Assembly: GCA_003439945.1 (NCBI GenBank)
Contig: QVRM01003919.1
Location: forward strand, 1 to 64,000
From: Dermanyssus gallinae
Taxonomy: Eukaryota > Arthropoda > Arachnida > Mesostigmata > Dermanyssidae
DNA: 64,000 nt
Direction of reading: 5' to 3'
Part shown: positions 1-11,409 of the stretch, in pieces
Position numbering within the stretch: position 1 is the first letter of the stretch
Layout of the letters: each line of letters opens with the position of its first letter
Position numbers and translations under genes: made by a program
Notes under the pieces: generated by a model
Told to the model about the DNA's origin: nothing
The model's input: the letters and a program-made list of their open reading frames with translations, nothing else
Databases searched by the model: none

Positions 1-179
1 TACTTTAACTTGAAAATAAAAAGTTTGCGCCACTGTTGTCTCTGTGTTGTATGGCGCAACAGCTAAAAGCCTTTTTTCATATCAGCAAAGAGCGCGACTA
101 ACATAGTGTTCCTCAAAGGGGCGCCAAGTTTCGACTAGTCTATTGGTTATCTTTAACACAAAAAAGTCTCTGACCTTGT

Positions 180-1185
180 TTGCTGTTGCTCCCGACTGCG
201 ACCCTTAGACGCTCAGCCAGCGTGCTACCTGCTTCGCGCGAGTTTGTCAACTCCGAGGATGTACCTCTTGCGTTGCTTACGAGTCTCTGCCAAACCAAAC
301 CTGTTCCAGTTTGTTCGACGAAACATTGCGAAGTACCCTTCAGGGCATCTTAAATGTTCAGCTTAGGCAAACCTCGCGGTTACAAGTTTTGCTTCCAGCG
401 TCCGCAGAGGAATGGGCATTCGCATGGCTTTGCAGAGCCATTTCTGCCTACATCGGATTTCTAAAAAAACACCAAGACTTTGGTATCAGGAACGCACCGC
501 ATGTGTACACTAGCTTCACCGGTCAAATGGAACAAGCTTGTCTGAGTCGCATCACTGCAGAAAGATGGAGTTTACTGCCTGAACGCATTTCCCAATCGGC
601 TCTGGACTTGCAATTAGTTAAGTCGATCCAGGAGCGTTAATGATCCAGGCGATCAGCATTAAGGAGCAAGCGCGACTAAGAGCCGCGATCGATCCGATGA
701 GCGACAAATGGGTTCGGGCCATTTCCTCACCGTAGATGGGGACGATGTCGGACAATCCTACACTCCGCATCGTCTCTGGTCTGCGTTTGTGGGAATCAGT
801 TTGTTTTGCACATAACTGTGCGAGATGTGGCCTACCGGCGTGTTCTACGGGTGAGCATGTTCTCGCTTGCAAGAGGAGCGCTGGTAGGTTCTCAAGACAT
901 TCGGCTTTAAAACGACGTGCCGGTCGGTCTGTCAGTCCACAGCCAATTCTTCGGGCGGCCTGATTCTAGTTTCATGGAATAAAGATCACTGCCTCGCGTG
1001 CACGACGTCATCGTGCTTTGCACGTGGACGCAGTGGCCGTTTTGTATGCTCGTCGCACCAGCCGGCAGGTCGGAGCAGCCGCTCGTCTTACTAAAGACCG
1101 CAAGCCGGCAAAAGATCGTGAACTGGAGCGTGAAATTGAGTCTCTGAGTACCGTGTTGCAGGATTCGAACGATACACAGCCTCAT
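180..1185 (+). pseudogene. Decayed retroelement pol C-terminal region
   Basis: Translation in shifting + frames recalls the region downstream of reverse transcriptase in a retroelement group common in invertebrates: LRSTLQGILNV (311 on), ARLRAAIDPMSDKW (about 670), then NPTLRIVSGLRLWESVC, the zinc-like CARCGLPACS and SAGRFSRHSALKR (736-930), and LILVSWNKDH / GAAARLTKDRKPAKDRELERE (about 960-1140). At least two stops and two frame changes break it. The family name was not recalled with certainty; no catalytic YxDD is present here. Confidence 0.6.
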
Positions 1186-1240
1186 GTGTGCGTAGCGTGG
1201 AGCATGCTGATATATTGAGTGTCGTGAATGCTCTTGCGAG

Positions 1241-1304
1241 CCTGTTCCACTAGTCGACCGTTAGCTAGTGGAACAGGATCGGTCTTGTTCCACTAGCTAA
1301 CGGT
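1241..1304. repeat. Triple-arm inverted repeat able to form alternative hairpins
   Basis: ACCGTTAGCTAGTGGAACA (1257-1275) is the exact reverse complement of 1286-1304 with a 10-base loop. A third copy CCTGTTCCACTAG at 1241-1253 can pair with 1265-1277 instead. Confidence 0.85.
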
Positions 1305-2246
1305 TTGTTCTGGTGGACACATTAGACTATACTGACTATAGTCACCACCTATAGTCTTACGACATGGTTTGTACTACTAAGAGCACATCCAACCGAAGTT
1401 GAACGTATATGCACATCCCATAAAATTATAACTGATTTAATGAGCCATTCGCGGTTCCATCACTCAAAGGTATGAACTTAAACATGCATGGCTTAATCTT
1501 TAATATTAATAATATGACTACTGGCAGGATCAACCAGTTTAACAACCCCGAGCCATTTGACTAATAGGCATCGTTATTAGTCAAATGGCTTGCGGCTCGG
1601 CCCTGTGACTCAACAAGCCCGGCTTAATTGACGGCCGGTCGTTGCTGCGTGGACTCGTCTCTATATTTGTCTGCCGACTCGGCCAAAAATATACAAGCGC
1701 ATTTTTATGTATGGAAGTGTGTGTGTGTGTGTGTGCACAACTATGAACTCTGGCAGTGTGTTTTTGGATATGACCGTTTCTATATTTAAACGTGTATATG
1801 TGTGTATGTGTGCAAGGATGCAACGCCATTATTTTCTTGGTCTTGGTCGATGGAAGCGAGGTTGTTCCGCCTTTCATTCCGCCTCTGATCGCGAACGACG
1901 CCATGCCATCCATTTCTATCTATCCAGCCCACATGAGTATTCCTTGACCAATCGGGCCTTCGAGACATTAGGCCTCTAGGAAAAAAACAACAAAGAACCT
2001 TCGGACGGAGCTGGGATCCAGATGCGTCAAGCGGTACAAGGAGAGCATGGCTGTTTTTACTAGAGAAGACATCGGGGAAATTCAACGCGGAAACGCTGCG
2101 TCGATAATTAGTTCATTGCCTACGGGCAAAGGACTTCACGATCTGCCGTGGACGAATTGACCTGGCGGCAGAAGTCTTATGTACAGCTAAAGAACCTAAA
2201 TAAATTTAGAACGTTCTCTCTTCACACGTGCACACAGATTTTTTAC

Positions 2247-2283
<37 letters not shown>

Positions 2284-2899
2284 CCGTTGCGGTGTTAGCA
2301 CATATTTGGAGAGCCGAAAAGGGTCTTACAAAAAAATGCCTCACTGAATTTAATAAATCGCTGTGAGTGTACTATGGGACAAGCTAGTACCCCTGACTTG
2401 CTACGAAGTATCTACACAGCGATTGCCTGAAAGATTTCTATGGTTTTTTGCCCAATTAACGCCGATTAAGCGAAGATCTACCTGCATCTCCACGCAATGT
2501 TTTTTCTTAACAAAACAGCAGACTTCGGTTTGTATGGTCGAAAAACTAAGCATATCTTTTGCCGTGCTACTTATTTGTGAATATCTTATTGCGTAGATCC
2601 CTAAAATAGACGGTGCACTGGTATATGCGTACCAGCATTATAGAAGCAAAATAAAATTCTGTTCTTAGTGTTCTCGGCACTGACGAGAAGGAATAGCCTA
2701 TTTTGTGCATTTTGACTTAAACAAGTAGAAGTGTCATAGTCAAAAGGGTGTGAGGTAGTTATGTAATTATAGAATAGAGGCTTAGAGGGTTCGCGGAACA
2801 GTATGGTCTCTATCGATCAACCAATACAGACAAAGCTGACTTGCTTCACAGTTTGCCTATATACAAACGGAAGCTTTTGTGACTGTCCTTCTGGATGAC
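1305..2899. other. Non-coding stretch
   Basis: No gene recognised. It contains the inverted repeat at 1548-1600, a (GT)n run at about 1718-1736 and a (TA)n run at 2250-2281. Short ORFs show no family motif. Confidence 0.5.
1548..1600. repeat. Nested inverted repeat
   Basis: AGCCATTTGACTAATA (1551-1566) pairs exactly with 1575-1590 over an 8-base loop; outer CCGAGCC (1548-1554) and GGCTCGG (1594-1600) form a second possible pairing. Confidence 0.8.
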
Positions 2900-4476
2900 A
2901 AAAACGCGTTAACAGTCTGCCGTTGAAAGAAATTTAAGACAACCTGTTGAGAAAAGCAGACCCTCCCTTTCTTGTGAGGGCCATCTCAGGGCACGCACAA
3001 GACTAGAAGAGCTTTTAACGGCACAGGTGGAAATAGGCATACAGCAGGAGTTCCCCCAAAGGTCAATGCTAAGCCCCCTGCTCTGGAATATACCATATAA
3101 AGACGTTTTAAATAGAAAGATCTGAAGAAAGGAAGTAAAGATGATTGCGTACGCGAATGATTTTTGACCGTCATACTTGAACAAAGACAGTGGAAAGCTA
3201 GAGTTAAAGGACAAACCTGGATCCCGGTCGACAAAGAGATGTATGTACAGAGCTGGGCTACAACTTGCCTCGGAAAGAGTGAAGCCATTCTTCCGATACA
3301 GAGAAAAAGAGTTAGCAGCATGGAGCTATTGTTGTGGGCACACGTCCACATCAGGAAGTGCACGGTCAAGGCGACTAAAGCGGCTAACGCGAGAGTGCCG
3401 GCGACGACTATTAATGTCGGTTTACCGAATCAATTGCACTTCTCGCGGCGTCAGTTTGGCTGCGGAACACCCTAAAACGATGGACGGCAAGAAAGGCCCT
3501 GAGATTACGCAGAGAACAGCGGCGCTTAGGAATCCCTGCAGGCATACCGCACGGCTAGCACGAACGCAGCTCTGGTACTGGCTGGAGCGCCACCCTAGGA
3601 CCCAATAGTAAACGAACAGAGAAGGATGTGGGTCGGGTGGCTGAGTTCAACAAAGAATTGAGAGAGAGAAAAACGATAAGGTCGTGGCAAAAGATTTGGG
3701 CGCCATCTCATAGGCCTCATCGGGCCATTCATTCCGCTTACTCATTCCCGGACATAAAAAAGTGGATAGACCGCCGGTAGGGGCATTTTCTATGCGCAGT
3801 GCCTCACTGGCTACGGAGACTTTCAAGCTATTTATTCGTATAGGCAAAACTCCCTCGGAAACCTGCGTGCACTGTGGGGACGGCGTCAACAATGAGCCCG
3901 AGCACACTCTCCTAAAATGGGAACGGACTAGAGCAAGCAAGGATAATCGCCATAGCGCTGCCAGAAAAACGAGCCAGAACATCAGACCCGCCGAGAAGTA
4001 ACATGAGGATGTTGTGAAGTACATATGCAGCACAACATCAGCATGGAGGCTGGGCGGAGGAAATGGTAACTGCTTGGTGGTAAAAGTGATGAAAAGAAAG
4101 CCGAGCTCGGCAGGTACAGAAGATGACGAATAGCGCTTACGACATCAACAGATGACGTGGCTTGTAATCAAATAGGTTTGCAGGTGTTGGGGCAAGCACG
4201 CCGAACAGGTAAGAAAACTCGTGAGTGTCCTCGGAAACTAATCCGTTAGACGCTCTCCACTTCTCTAATGGCCATAGTACTGTTCTATAGATACCTGGGC
4301 CATTAGAGAGTGAAGCTTAAGAGGGCCAGGTGTGTTTAGTGGGTAGATTAGCGGACCAACATCTAACCGCTAAGGTCGAGTCCTACACTGCTCGAGAGAG
4401 AGGAGCACCCCGCATTGTGTGCAGGGTGCAAGCAACAGTGTTGTAAAGCGTTCACCCTTCTTCACAAAAAATCTCC
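2900..4476 (+). pseudogene. Decayed R1-clade LINE: reverse transcriptase to 3' end
   Basis: Broken + strand translation follows the C-terminal half of the intact LINE at 53930: PQRSMLSPLLWN and IAYAND (about 3040-3160, for PQGSILGPLLWN and IAYADD), STNAALVLAGAPP (about 3555), then IRIGKTPSETCVHCGD and EHTLLKW (3836-3920), the C-terminal zinc motif. The catalytic Asp-Asp is changed to Asn-Asp and several stops and shifts are present. The 3' UTR (4258-4386) keeps all three stems of the intact copy. It ends at a short A-run near 4476. Confidence 0.85.
4258..4386 (+). promoter_or_regulatory. Conserved LINE 3'-UTR structure, old copy
   Basis: Stem I: 4258-4273 with 4297-4312. Stem II: TTAGCGG (4348-4354) with CCGCTAA (4367-4373). 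Stem III: GTGGG (4339-4343) with CCTAC (4382-4386). The stems are kept although the ORF is dead. Confidence 0.7.
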
Positions 4477-4787
4477 ATAAATGCCATGATTATCCGTACT
4501 ATTCGGAATTATGGTGTTATCAAAAAGCGTGTTTAGCGTTTTAAGTTTAAAAGGTAGTATTTTTTATTTTTTTAGAAATGCACTATGCGCAAGCACAAAC
4601 TGGCAAACCTCAACTCTAGTGTGAAACTCTACCTCTACGACCTTTCTTGCTCCACACTTTCTTAAGATTTGAAATTGTGTGGCACTACGTCGAAACGAGA
4701 AGGGAGTTTGTTGCGAAACCATGAAGATTGAGTATCTTGCGAGATGTTCATGAATTTTTAATCGGTTTTACGATTTGTGGGTGCGTC

Positions 4788-4870
4788 GAGACCCTGCAAG
4801 GGGACTGGGTGCACGAGACCCCTGCAAGGGGACTGGGTACACGAGACCCTGCAAGGGGACTGAGTACACT
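4788..4870 (+). repeat. Three tandem units of about 28 bp
   Basis: The unit GAGACCCTGCAAGGGGACTG plus about 8 bases occurs three times, with one extra C in the second unit. Confidence 0.85.
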
Positions 4871-5589
4871 AAATACACCTCCAATTTGAGCTTTTCGGTT
4901 ATGTTCTAATCGTGCCGTCTCCCTCGATATAAGCTAGGCGTCTCCCTCATCTACTCCCTGGGGCCAGACGTGGAAGGTCCCTACCAGTAAGCTGGATTTT
5001 CGACGGTGCGGCGGCCGGCAAGTGCAAACTCCGGCGATTTGCGACGTGCTATTAAAGCATTGCAATGAGCCACGGTGTCATCGACGCAGTGAAGATCTAA
5101 GTTGCATACGACGGGCCCCCTTGTGCAGGCCCGTCGTATTATTGCCGTAGATCATATAAGAGCGTGCGGGTCCGCCGCCCGCGGCTGTCTCACGCGGGAG
5201 GCACATCCCACTGCCATATCTGGGCAAAGTGGTCCATGGTTCTTAAGACAGCGACCGCATTTCCCTGGTCCCTCTACTGGTCATTCGACGAACGCGCTGA
5301 ATTAGGGAAGCGCGATACAGGAAGCCAAAAGGTCCCTCGCTGTAGCAATAAAGGTCGGTCGGCAACTTTCTGTAGGTGTGCCCTCGCACGGGGACCATGT
5401 TTACCGAGTGTGTCAAAAGTCAGCGGCAAGAAAATATTCGCGGTATCCAAGAGCGGAATAGTTGCTTAGTTTTTTTTCAGTACGCACGGTAGGCACTACA
5501 ACTGAGCAAAAAGGGGTACTAAAAAAGAGTAAGTCACCGTGCCCGACTTTTCTCAAATGACACAGATGTAATTTCGTCGATTGGGTTCC
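4871..5589. other. Non-coding or unrecognised stretch
   Basis: A CCGCCCGCGG-type GC-rich patch near 5170 and a short inverted repeat (ACGACGGGCC..GGCCCGTCGT at about 5108-5136). ORFs at 5102-5469 show no motif that I recognise. Confidence 0.4.
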
Positions 5590-5755
5590 GTTAGACCTAT
5601 AACCTCTCTTCCCCCGCTGACAATTTCCGCTGCATAGTCTGCTGAGAGGGTATCTAGATCCTTCTGATAAAATCGGTAATTGTATGAGTACAAGAGTGAT
5701 ACGAATTATTTATATTAATTATTAGGCAAGGCATGTGACCTTTTCTTGAGGAGGA
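5590..5755 (-). pseudogene. Scrap of R1-like LINE endonuclease
   Basis: The - strand reads DYAAEIVSGGREVIGLTEPN followed by RRNY and a stop. This parallels HDMVGEITQ...DVVALSEPNKK of the intact ORF2, including the catalytic Glu. The rest of the element is not recognisable. Confidence 0.5.
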
Positions 5756-6417
5756 CAGCTTGGCCTCAAACAGTTCCAGGTCAAACAATTTGTTCAGTGA
5801 TTGCTTGACGCTCTTGTCCAGCCACTCACCGAATAGCGCTACTCACCACGCGGGCTCGACCTTGTATTTTGCCTCGGCGCTATGTGCGTTTCGTTGGACT
5901 TTTTCTATCTGCGTGCTTCTTTAAAGAGACGCACATTCATGCTTATTCAATTAAAAAATTGTTAATTGGCGTTTACTGTTTGTCTAATATGTGTTAGTTT
6001 TTTTCTTTAGAAGAAACATTAACGTTTAAACATTTCTATGTAGGGCAGCTTCTGATTAGTAGACTTAACGAAATAAAAGCCAAAAGCATTTAATCAAATA
6101 ATGCAGCGAACGTTTAAAACTGCAATTTGCACCTTATAGAAACGGAATGGTTGTGTCGTTTTCACAAACAGAAGTCTCTAGTATTCAAGAGGTCTTTTGT
6201 CTTTTATTTTCTTTCTCTGTTCTGCCAGTCGTTTATGCCTGACAAATGCTCTCACCGATCAGTCTGATCTCACCTTACAGTTGGTGCCTAGCAAAGATCT
6301 CCGCTGCAAGCTCTTTCAGCATCACCCGTTTGCAATGTGCTCTGTGCTTTGCATGACCCCCCTTTTACGATCTCGCGTTTTGATTTGCCTAGAGCCGGTC
6401 GCTGTAGACGCGGCTTA

Positions 6418-6421
<4 letters not shown>

Positions 6422-6457
<36 letters not shown>

Positions 6458-6477
6458 GTATATATATATATATATAC

Positions 6478-6523
<46 letters not shown>

Positions 6524-6526
6524 GTA
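6422..6526. repeat. (TA)n with ACGTAT interruptions
   Basis: About 105 bases of TA repeat, interrupted at three near-regular points by ACGTAT. Confidence 0.95.
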
Positions 6527-6944
6527 TCAGCGCTGGAAACACGGACCTCATCCACTCCCAGCCTCTTTCTCTTTCTCCCGCCCCGGCAGGCCGCACGCGA
6601 CACGAGGTTTGTCCGCCCTATTTGCTGTCTGATGATAGCATAGCACGATAGAGACAACCTAGCTGTCAGCAGCAAAGCTTTAACGTGGCAACAGCAGCAG
6701 CATCATTGGTTTATTCATTGCCGTCGACGATGATTAATAGCAGCCCTGTGTCATCGACCGCGTTAGCCGCGCGTTCTTTGTGCGGAACTAAACAGCTGAC
6801 GACAGCCAGTCCAGTTCATGACGACGACGGTGGTTCCGTTAGGTGTCTGTGTGACCTGTCTGATGACGATTGAAGTTCAACACGTCGATCGGTCGTAGTA
6901 CGAGATAGCCCTGTCGCCTCCGTCCGACGACGCCATCCAGGATC

Positions 6945-7090
6945 ATGAATTACATCATCATCACCACCACCACCACGACCATCGCCACCACCACAACCAC
7001 CATCAGCAATATCAACAACACCAACACCAACTCTATCTCTGCCAACGGCTCGACTAATATTAGTACTACTACTACTACTACAACTATTAC
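6945..7090 (+). repeat. Triplet-rich island (CAC/ACC/CAA/ACT)
   Basis: Imperfect triplet repeats. The Thr/Asn-rich ORF at 6945-7322 is a product of them; no domain is seen. Confidence 0.7.
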
Positions 7091-8050
7091 TAATCAATCT
7101 AAGCTTCCTTGCCGCCACCAGCTCGAGGGCGCCGACCCGCCGAACCGGCGTCAGTCTGGCGGGAATGAACCTGCGCCCTGTTCCCACCGCCGCCGCCGCC
7201 GCAGGTTCGCGCGAATCCCACGCCAAAATCGCGCGCCATTTCTGCGACGCGACGAAGTATCGAGCGTGGCAAGCTTTGTTGCCGTTGTCATTGAAGTTTC
7301 ATTCGTTGCACGCGTCTGCTAATTGGCGCCCGACCTAACAGCCGGGACGGCGCGCACAGATCAGTGGCAGTCGACCACGTGTAGTACTCGTGATAGATAG
7401 ATAGATAAATAAACAAGCAACCGACCGAATGCAACCAACAGCCAGACACGAACCACAGTGTATAGACAAACCTTCAGCAATATAGCCTACATATATGGCT
7501 GAGTGATTTAGTCGCGCTGTGCGTGCTGTGTAACAGCGTTAGTCGGTGGCACGGCCAATCGCTGTCTCGCCGCGCTCTGCGAGCGACAATCGACCCAGCC
7601 AGCCATACAACCAGACACACCGTCAACAGTCAGGAGTCGGCGGCTTACGCAATCATATTGGCTTTGCTAGGTTTTTAGCCAGGTCTAGGCTAGGAGCTAC
7701 GATCAATATGCTGATATGTATATATACGGACTATGTATATAGGTAGAACTGCTGCTACCTTTCGATGTTGTCGATATAACACCGTCGTGCGTGTTATCAC
7801 TACTGTCGCGACCATTGCCAGTCATTAAATGTTTGGACGTTTAGCAATCTGGTCGCAGTCGCCATCATCAACCAACATTCAGAACGGCGTAAATCGGGTA
7901 GGATTCACTCGTTTGCTCTGGAACGCCGGAACGCGAGGCAGCTCGCATCGTTCAGTCGCCAGCGCTAACCGAAGGCGCACCTAGAGGCCTTCTGCATCGA
8001 GGAGTCGCAGCAGCATCAGCAAATACTTACGGAATCAGTGATTTTGACGG
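7091..8050. other. GC-richer non-coding stretch upstream of the 8.05-kb ORF
   Basis: Holds a (GCC)n patch near 7186-7203 and a GATA run at 7390-7410. No coding motif is seen. It could be promoter or 5' leader of the next ORF. Confidence 0.3.
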
Positions 8051-8410
8051 ATGTATGCACAGACGACTGACGAGTCGTCAATGAGGAGGAGGATGATGAT
8101 GACGATGATGAAGACTGCAATCATGGTGATTGTGGTGATGGCGGTTGTGGTCAACGACGTGGCACAGGGGAACGAAAACGTGATTTTTGGTCTGGGTCGT
8201 CGCCGGTTACCACAAAAGACCACAAAGTTTGTGGAACACGCTAAATGCACCTTCTCTGGGCTCCATTCTTGGCCGACATTCGACTTAGTGTTTGCCAGTA
8301 ACGTTACGAACCGACAGGAGAAATACTGCCTACCTGGTCAATTGGCCCCGATCGCATGTCGAGTTTCCCACCCTACTCGGCGTGTTTCTGCGACCCGGTG
8401 CTTTCTGTAA
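8051..8410 (+). CDS. Possible small secreted peptide precursor
   Basis: The 119-residue ORF opens with a Met/Arg stretch, a hydrophobic segment at residues 22-34 and small residues before Gly40, which fits a signal peptide. Directly after the likely cleavage point lies NENVIFGLGRRR (41-52): a Gly amidation donor followed by a basic cleavage site, which would yield an FGL-amide peptide. FGL-amide is the C-terminus of A-type allatostatins, but the usual Tyr/Phe two positions before the FGL is absent and there is only one copy. Four cysteines follow in the rest. A potential donor (gtaacg, about 8299) could end the exon earlier. No homolog is recognised; codon use is partly shaped by an ATG/GTG-rich low-complexity run, so it could be chance. 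Confidence 0.3.
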   Translation: MYAQTTDESSMRRRMMMTMMKTAIMVIVVMAVVVNDVAQGNENVIFGLGRRRLPQKTTKFVEHAKCTFSGLHSWPTFDLVFASNVTNRQEKYCLPGQLAPIACRVSHPTRRVSATRCFL

Positions 8411-11356
8411 ACTCGACATTTGTCCAAATGCCGAGCCGAGTGCGCTCGCTCAGTCACTAGAGTTGTCGTCCCTCCATACGGTCCTTCTCAGAAGGTAGCG
8501 CTCTAGTCAAGATCGTTCCGGTTTGCCAACTGGATCTTGACCTGCAACTAAATCAAGCCCCCCAGTCGACGCGAGTTTCGTCTTAACACCTGCAATATAT
8601 GTCCTAACTGTATTGTTAGTGTTTTACAGTCGATCTGTATGCGAAAAACGTCATATTTTGCTATTGATTCATAGTACATGCATGTCGCCGAAGCACCTAC
8701 AGTTTGAAGTAATCGAGGCCCGTTAAAAACAGTGTCAGTTGGTACGTAAGTCCGTTCAGCACAATTCAGTCTTAGTCTCTGGTACGTAAGTTTGCCACTT
8801 CTGGAACCCCTTTTTAATTGCTTTTCCCTCGTCTTGGCACAATGACATTGTGCTTGTTTTACATTCTGCCTCGGCGTTTCGAGCTGCGTCACTCCAGAGC
8901 CTCTTACTTTTCACTGTCCGCGTGATCCGCGCGTCAAGGCTGCCTGTGTACTTACGGCTCTATATGACATCGGATCACTTTTTGAGCGCTAGGTTTCTTT
9001 GCGCTTTTTGCAGCAGGTTTGTAAGTGTAGGGCCGAGCTAAATGCAGGACTGCCTAAATTGTGGAATTCTTATATTCCTGCCTGGGTCGATGAAGACGTT
9101 AGGCATAATAGCTATATCGGTCGACATTTTACGTACCTTGTCTGTTCCGATTCTGATGTGAGTGGCGTCTCTCATAATCTAATCTACGTGAACGTTTCTA
9201 CAATCCAACGTTGCGCGACATTTCAACAATCCTGCTTTTTCTCTGCCTGTTGTAAGTTGAACATTTGAGGACTTTTTTCCTGATGAGAAGTACAGCTTCA
9301 CGGTTGTCCGGCGCTAAGGTGACGCTGTTCTCCTCCATCTATTTTAAACTTTATCTACAACTTTCCACCCGCCATATCCAGCAGATCTTAAATAACCTCT
9401 AAGGACTTTTAATAGAGGACTACCAGTACGTTTCGTTTTACTTAGACATTCAAAGTAATAGTAGTAGTAGGGCTAAAAATAAATACGATGGAAACCGAAC
9501 TGGGAGGAGGGAATTCTTCTGCAAAGCCAATGGATGGTACAAAGCCAAAAGCATAAACCTGCTCCTCATAAGATACGGCGGGTGCCCAAAGTTAGCAATC
9601 CTAAAATGTACTTAGAGCGCAGAGAAGCTCAACATGAAACTTCCGGGCGAGCACAACATAATGGAGGCGTTTGTGCCCGCCGCAGAGGCGTTTATAGGTG
9701 CACCGGGAAACGCTGTGGATCTCGTGCGTTGCGGCTAAAATAATCTGCATTAGACTAACAAGTAAAAATAAGACTCTCAAAAAAAAGGAGACGTGCAAAT
9801 AAAAGAACGTTTTACTTAGATTGCGTCAAAATGCTGGGAGAAAAGACACGTGATAACAGCCAAATGCACGAAGCCTCTATTCACCACCGGCGATCCTTGA
9901 ACGATACGGCACGATACGCTGTAGTAGATATACTATCCCCACATGGATGAAGCTCCGCTTAAAGCGGCTAGCGCACTTTAAGACATTTTGTCCAAGGCGC
10001 TTCGGGTGGTAGCGGACACACCGCTCAGAAAAAAAAGATTTTAACAGCCTGGAAGAAAGCAAGGCCTGCACTGCAAGAGCGGTGCAGAAGCACTGCTCCT
10101 AAAAGCTAACAAACCGCCTTTTATCTGAAAACAAGTTGAAAAAGTCTGCCTAAGTCGGATTCATCCCACATATGGCGAGAACTCGCTTTTTAGAATGTTT
10201 GCGCTAGCTGCAAAAAGCTAAGTCATAGTGTCTCAATTTACTTGCAGCGTATCATAAAGGACATTATTTCCAAAAAAAATAGTAGACTTTTGCCGTACTC
10301 AACACCGTTAATCATGGCACATGGAGTAATACACGTTAACAGTTTAGGCGTATTAAGGAATTAATAGTACTTAGATTAAAATTCGTTTGGTAAAATTAGC
10401 ATTTCACCATATATTTATTTGGATTTTAATGTGTAAATCTGTGAAATCAATATAGGCATGGTGTTACAGAGATACGAGATATTTTCCTCTCTAGACGCAA
10501 ACGGCCGGAACTGTTTATGCGCCTCGTGCACATTTAGGTATTCAAGTAGCTATTTCTCTTATCGGTCTACAGAACAGTATGATAGCAGGAAATGTAAAGT
10601 TGTTTTATTCACTATGACTGGTTTAAATCCTCTTACTTTGTCATAATGCAAATTGTTAAAATTAGAAAATAAATACAATATATATATATATATATATATA
10701 AACTAAAACGCAGAATGTATACAAAAATTATCTAACTTACCTACAATTATATGAAGTCGTCCTACTTTTAAGCAACTATCCAAGCAACTATGACATATTA
10801 CAGCTAACCATTTACACAATAAAGCTGAAATAGAGTAACTTTGACTGAGCCAGTAGCTAGCTCCTCAGTAGCTAAATAATTTTTGTTGTAAGCTAATAGA
10901 TTGAGTCGACTCTTTTGCGACCAGTGCGTAAGGTACTGTATAAAATATGATCGTTGTACGCTCTGCCTTGCACCTATAGTATATGTGCGTGTATGGGTTG
11001 ACCACTCAGACAGCGGAAGTCTCTCGTTCTCTCGCGTTCTGTATCTATAATATACGAACAGCTCACAAAGTAAATTAGCATTACATATGAGCGGGCGCTT
11101 TGCTACGCGTGCGATTACGCCGCCAAGAGGCTGTGCTGGACACAGTCCTTATCCAGAAGGCAATAAGCTTTACGACTGAATTCTTTGAATTATGATTACT
11201 CGAATCGACAGGCGTCGAACCTGCTAATCAAATAAAAATGTTACACGAATTACGTGGCGTTGACATAGTGCATGTTACTCTGTATGTATATATATATATA
11301 TATATTACGCTCCAGAACTAGATCAGAGCCCAAGATACGGCTAAGCGGACAATATT

Positions 11357-11409
<53 letters not shown>

